From Cynocephalus volans (Eukaryota; Chordata; Mammalia; Dermoptera; Cynocephalidae), in assembly GCF_027409185.1 (NCBI RefSeq), contig NC_084469.1:103913835-103977834 (forward strand): a stretch of 64,000 nucleotides of DNA, given 5' to 3'. A program made the translations under genes and the position numbers. Positions 59,799-64,000 of this stretch are shown piece after piece. The notes beneath the pieces are model-generated. The model was not told the DNA's origin. It did no database searches and was given only the letters and a program-made list of their open reading frames with translations. Positions within the stretch are counted from its first letter, which is position 1; each line of letters starts with the position of its first letter.

Positions 59799-60186
59799 CA
59801 AAAGTTAATTTTTACGAAGTCCAAATTATGTATTTTTTCTTTTGCTGTTTGTGGTTTTGGTGTCCTATCTAAGAATTCTTTGCCAAATCCAAAGTCATAA
59901 ACAATGTTACCTATATATTTTTTTTTCTATGAGAATTATAAATTTACCTCTTATGTTTAGGTATTTGATTTATCTTAGTAAATTTTTACATATGGTATGA
60001 AGTACGGGTCCAATTTCATTCTTTGGCATGTGGCTGTACAGTTGTGCCAGCACCAACTTTTGAAAAAGACTATTCATTCTTTATCCATGGCACCATTTCA
60101 GAAAATCAGCTGACCAAAGGTGGTTTTATTTCTACAATCTCAATTCTATGCTATTGATGTGTATGTCAATCCCTTTTTTAGTATGG

Positions 60187-60545
60187 AACTGTTCTGATGG
60201 ACAGAATATGTCCCACCAAAATTTACATGATGAAGCCTTAACCCCCAATGTGATAGTACTTGGAGATTGGGAGAGAACTAGGTTTAGATGTGGTCATAAG
60301 GGCAAAGCACCCATAATGACATTGTTGCCCATATGTAATAAGGAAGATCAACGAGATCGTTTGCTCTGTGCAAGCATGCCCCAAGGAAAGGCTGTGTGAA
60401 GACTTACCCAGTACGAAGTACTGGACAGTGCTGGCAGCCTGATCTCAGACTTCCAGACTCCAGAACTGTGAAAAATAAAAGTTTATCATTTGGGATTCCC
60501 AGCCTACTGTATTCTCTTATGCCAGCCCAAACTATGTAAGACACT
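60187..60545 (+). mobile_element. MaLR LTR fossil (MLT1-like)
   Basis: A solo LTR matching the MLT1 type ('cttccagactccagaactgt' near its 3' part). Inserted into the older L1 fragment. Confidence 0.75.
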
Positions 60546-60998
60546 CAGTAGTAAGTTCTCAAATTAGAAAATCTGAGTCCTCCTCCTCTGCTCTTTTTCA
60601 AGACTGCTTTAGTTACTGTATGTTTTTTGCCCATTCTTGTCAATGTAAAAACACCTTGCCAAGTTCTACAAAGAAGTCAGCTATGAATCTGATATGGATT
60701 GCATCAAATCTGTAGAGAGTTTAAAAACATGGATCATTTCAGGGAGTGTCAGCATCTCAACAATGTTGTCTTCTGTTGCACAAACATGGGAGGTCTCCCC
60801 ATTTATTTAGATCTTTATTAATTTCATACAGTAATGTTTGATACTTTTAAGAGTATTTTTTGTTGCCATTTACAGAATTTCACTACACTGTGTTTTCATA
60901 GGACTTTTAAACTAATATTTAAAATTTAAAACCTTTCCATATTTATAAAACTAATAGGGTTTCCATCCAGCACGCATTCATACCTATCAGTATACAGA

Positions 60999-61035
60999 CT
61001 AACTAAAGGCTTTTCCACATTTCTTACTGTGCATT
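60999..61035 (-). pseudogene. Remnant of a thirteenth finger of gene C
   Basis: Beyond the stop of the finger frame, in another frame, the residues KKCGKAFS continue the array. The ancestor had at least one more finger. Confidence 0.7.
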
Positions 61036-62223
61036 TTATCCAGTATGAATTTTTTCATGCCTTTGAAAGGAACTGTAATCCCTGAAAGCTTTACCACATT
61101 GTTTACATTCATAAGGTTTCTCTCTACTATGAATTTTTTCATGTACTTGGAGGGATTTAGACCAACCAAAGGCTTTACCACACTGTTTACATTCAAAGGG
61201 TTTCTCTCCAGTGTGAGTTCTTTCATGTAATCGAAGTGAACTGGGATAGTCAAAGGCTTTTCCACATATCTTGCAATTATAAGGTCCCACTCCAGTGTGC
61301 AGTACCATGTGTCTCTGAACGCTTGCAAGAGAGATAAAGACTTTCCCACATTCCTTACATTCACAGTGTTTTCTTTCATGGTGAGTCTTTCCATGAGTTT
61401 GAAATGAACTGGAATACTTAAAGCCTTTTCCACATATGTGACATTTATAAGGTCTATCTCCAGTGTGCACTATCATGTGTCTTTGAACATTTGCAAGAGA
61501 CTTGAAGGCTTTCCCACATTTCTTACATTTACAGGGTCTCTCCCCAGTGTGAGTTCTTTCATGTCTTTGAAAGGAATTTAACCAACTGAAGGCTTTACCA
61601 CATTTTTTACATTCATATGGTCTTTCTCCACTGTGAGCCCTTTCATGTGTTTGAAATGAGCTTGGGAAGTAAAAGGCTTTCCCACAAACCTTACATTTGT
61701 AAGGTCCATCTCCAGTGTGTGTTATCATGTGTCTCTGAACCTTTGCAAAAGAAAAGAAGGCTTTTCCACATTCCTTACATTCATAGGGCTTCCCTACAGT
61801 GTGAGTTCTTTCATGTCTTCGAAAGGAACTGGACCAACTGAAGGCTTTACCACACTGTTTACATTCATAGAGATTCTCTCCATTGTGCGCACTTTCATGC
61901 ATTTGTAATGACCTGGAGGAGACAAAGGCTTTCCCACATACCTTACATTCATAAGGTCTATTTCCAGTATGCACTGCCATGTGCCTGTGTACATGTGTGA
62001 GGGAAATAAAGGCTTTCCCACATTCCTTACATTCATAGGGTTTCTCTCCAGTGTGAGTCCTTTCATGAATTCGGTTGGAGTGCAGATAACTGAAGGCTTT
62101 CCCACATTGCTTATGTTTATATGGCTTCTCTCCACATTCCTGATTCGCATATGATTTGGGTCCATTGTAAGATGGGATATGCCTATTTAGGGATGAATGA
62201 AACAAGAAAACGTTTTCACTCAA
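61036..62223 (-). CDS. C2H2 finger array exon of KRAB zinc finger gene C
   Basis: A 395-codon open frame encodes a DNA-binding array. After the subgroup leader ([19 protein letters not shown]) comes one unit with its first Cys changed to His ([10 protein letters not shown]), then 12 complete C2H2 fingers at 28-residue spacing, ending HEKIHTG-stop. Fingers rotate through three types: [23 protein letters not shown] and [13 protein letters not shown], i.e. a 252 bp module. This architecture and wording match human ZNF443/ZNF799. The frame opens at a TTG right behind a TGA, so no own start exists; entry should be by splicing at 'gcttacag' before 62339. From that acceptor the KRAB frame is one base out of register and meets TGA first. 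It may be a recent pseudogene, use internal initiation, or contain a sequence error. Confidence 0.88.
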   Translation of the reverse strand: MSENVFLFHSSLNRHIPSYNGPKSYANQECGEKPYKHKQCGKAFSYLHSNRIHERTHTGEKPYECKECGKAFISLTHVHRHMAVHTGNRPYECKVCGKAFVSSRSLQMHESAHNGENLYECKQCGKAFSWSSSFRRHERTHTVGKPYECKECGKAFFSFAKVQRHMITHTGDGPYKCKVCGKAFYFPSSFQTHERAHSGERPYECKKCGKAFSWLNSFQRHERTHTGERPCKCKKCGKAFKSLANVQRHMIVHTGDRPYKCHICGKGFKYSSSFQTHGKTHHERKHCECKECGKVFISLASVQRHMVLHTGVGPYNCKICGKAFDYPSSLRLHERTHTGEKPFECKQCGKAFGWSKSLQVHEKIHSREKPYECKQCGKAFRDYSSFQRHEKIHTG

Positions 62224-62339
62224 TCACATGGTTTTCCTCCAGAAGAATTTTTCTCCTTCACATTAAGATTTGGAATCTGGCTGAGGGTTTTTCCACAGAC
62301 ACGACTTTAACTTTACCAATTTTCTCTACAATATGATTG
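62224..62339 (-). pseudogene. Linker part of gene C finger exon, out of frame
   Basis: Exon acceptor 'ttgcttacag' precedes 62339. In the KRAB frame it reads NHIVEKIGKVKVVSVEKPSA and RFQILM, then TGA. The family form here is of the type HMVE..C....GETFSQIP, so a net one-base loss has changed the register. Pseudogene B has the same altered register (SHMVDEVKKVVSVEKTPAGF). The normal CSVCGKVF unit before the fingers is also lost. Confidence 0.7.
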
Positions 62340-62597
62340 CTGTAAGCAATGAGAAGCACAGTATCAGGGTCTGATCACAGGAATTAAACAAAATAGTGAT
62401 ATTCATATAGGCTGTTTCTTAATACTGTTTCCTATTTTGCCAACACTATGTCACATTTTAATATAAATTTTTAGTAAACATCTTCTATAAATAAATAAAT
62501 TTAAAGTTGGGCTTATTTTGTTTCTTTATTTTTAAAATTTTATGACATATTAACATTCTCTTATGGGACACTGCTTTCTATTCTGAATATAAATTAC

Positions 62598-62658
62598 CTT
62601 AGATTTCTGCGGTAATTTTTGTAGTGATCTTCAATGATCTGTTCTTCCCATTTTTTTC
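62598..62658 (-). CDS. KRAB-b/C-type exon of gene C
   Basis: The exon lies between 'gttttag' and 'gtaatt' and is 61 bp, as in gene A. It reads GKKWEEQIIEDHYKNYRRNL, nearly the subgroup consensus, including the KW pair. It is in phase with KRAB-A. The donor GTAATT is acceptable but weaker than that of gene A. Confidence 0.9.
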
Positions 62659-62825
62659 CTAAAACGTAGGATTGGAAAAATCATTATGAATTGTTACAAA
62701 TTACAGAACATTAGTCTTTATGTTCCTGATAAGCTATGATCATGCCTGATTTAGTCACCAGAGCATTCTCTTTGCACCTTCCAAATTGTGGAACAGCATT
62801 GATGGTAAGAAACACATGTTCTCTA

Positions 62826-62984
<159 letters not shown>

Positions 62985-62999
62985 CTAAAAACATCCCAC

Positions 63000-64000
63000 A
63001 CATGTTTAAAGGAGAAAATATGAGAAGACCATACAGGAATATATAATCAAATCACAGAACTTAGATACAATTCTTTATTCTCTTATTCATTTTATGACAA
63101 ATAAATATGGTTATCAGAACTCTAACTCTGTCCGTGCTCACTTCCTCATGAATCTAACAGCACCATGAAAACACGGAACTGATCTCTGCATTTTTACTGT
63201 GGGCGCTATGAGTCTTATTGTTCTCTAATGGCAGCTCCCACTTCATGCTAAAGAAAAGACTGAAACACTATAAAAATGACACACAATTTAAGACCATCAT
63301 TCCTTGTGAGAAAATCTGTTCCATTTCCTTCCTTACTATTGACCACATCATGCACTGCTCCGTGAGGCATGGGGTAAAACCTGGATGAAGTATCAATGAA
63401 CAAATACTCTGAAGAAATGGAAGCTTTTCTTGCATTCCCTTCGCCAAGCATGAGGCTGTAAGGACTGTAGAAATCCAACCTGTAACAAAATCCAGCTGAC
63501 TATGTTCCTGAAGGACTCCAGGCCTTTAGAAGTAGCCAGACTCAGCTGGATGAATGAAAATATTCCTCTGCAAAAGTATTAATTTTGACTTGCTTATATA
63601 ATATTTAACACTTGCTTGTATAATATTATATATAATATTTATAAATTTATCATTATTACCTGTTTCTCTCTGTCCCATTTCATTGGGCTATAAAGTAATT
63701 GGGGAGCTAGATCTCAGGCACTAGGGAGAAGATGTGGCACCTGAGAACTTCAGAAAAATCTCTACCCATGAGACCCAGGGCAGCTTTCCACCCATTTTTT
63801 AGCATAAGAGAGTTCTTCAAAAAGTTCATTAAAAAATTCTTATTATCATTCTATCCCACAAACTTTTTGAAGTACCATTACATGAACGTGCACATACTGA
63901 GAAGAAAAGATGCTGCAGAAACTCTTGCTGGCAGACCCACAACAGTGTATCCTGGGCCTTGCTGATGTTGAAAAACAGGTTAAGAGTTGTAATTTCCAAA
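63000..64000 (-). repeat. Conserved 5' intron block of gene C
   Basis: It is paralogous to 38100-39060 (same orientation) and 16700-17345 (inverted). The mariner-derived short element at 63810 is an insertion unique to this copy. No exon seen. Confidence 0.72.
63810..63884. mobile_element. Short palindromic mariner-derived element (MITE)
   Basis: The stretch runs from 'gagttcttcaaaaagttcat' to 'cacaaactttttgaagtacc', imperfect inverted repeats related to 18252-18345 and to the mariner at 1703. The paralogous site at about 38835 lacks it, which confirms an insertion. Confidence 0.8.

Larger units (their letters stand above)
59056..60940 (-). mobile_element. Old L1 fragment, interrupted by SINE and LTR
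   Basis: Antisense L1 text runs from 'catcttttcatgtgcttttg' through 'gggggtatatacccagaagg', 'ttctttgccaaatccaaagt', and, after the LTR, 'ctttttcaagactgctttag' and 'catggatcatttcagggag'-type text. A dimeric SINE at 59630 and a MaLR LTR at 60187-60545 lie inside. Confidence 0.8.

Noticed and set aside
61036-62165. Shifted and antisense frames over the fingers of gene C
   Set aside because: They are repeat shadows of the finger frame, as for gene A.

Overview
The window is mammalian nuclear DNA, and its repeats point to a colugo (Dermoptera). It carries about 22 copies or pieces of a tRNA-Ile-like SINE, many of them two fused tRNA-like units (box B core GGTTCGGATCC) ending in A-rich tails. This matches the CYN family known from colugos. 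Old L1, L2, MER5A, mariner and MaLR copies fit any placental mammal. The species call rests on remembered repeat structure, not on a search.

The host content is part of a KRAB-C2H2 zinc finger cluster that resembles the human 19p13.2 group (ZNF443/ZNF799/ZNF44/ZNF700-like). On the left, read on the + strand, are the decayed finger exon of one gene (1-1060, gene 0), a largely preserved gene A (CpG promoter and first exon near 6.05-6.53 kb, KRAB-A at 17.75 kb, KRAB-b at 18.08 kb, fingers at 18.57-19.51 kb), and a relic of a further gene's 3' end (25.66-26.06 kb). On the right, read on the - strand, are pseudogene B (36.4-38.1 kb, with a probable ruined first exon near 50.7 kb) and gene C (fingers 62.22-61.04, KRAB-b 62.66-62.60, KRAB-A 62.98-62.86 kb, promoter beyond the window). 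The two halves face each other. Paralogous introns, 3' flanks and a roughly 1 kb intron-1 unit recur in both halves, so the cluster grew by duplication and inversion.

In genes A and C the KRAB exons keep their splice sites and exact exon lengths (127 and 61 bp), and the finger arrays are long open frames (9 and 12 complete fingers). The linker joining them is not in frame as read. An intact product would bind DNA through the fingers and recruit TRIM28/KAP1 through KRAB, but whether either locus still makes a fused protein is uncertain.

Between the zinc finger loci lie two retrocopies on the - strand (KIAA1191/p33MONOX at about 31.3-33.2 kb; CDC40/PRP17 3' end at 53.84-54.48 kb), an orphan CpG-rich promoter-like stretch (27.4-27.9 kb), a decayed mariner with two short palindromic relatives, broken retroviral fossils (one with pol remnants at about 9.4-12.9 kb, several LTRs), and large L1 fragments. 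I saw no CRISPR array, operon, functional tRNA or rRNA gene, or clearly new system. The most unusual signals are the KRAB/finger uncoupling, the fivefold intron unit in two orientations, and a second SINE subfamily with a remodelled anticodon arm.
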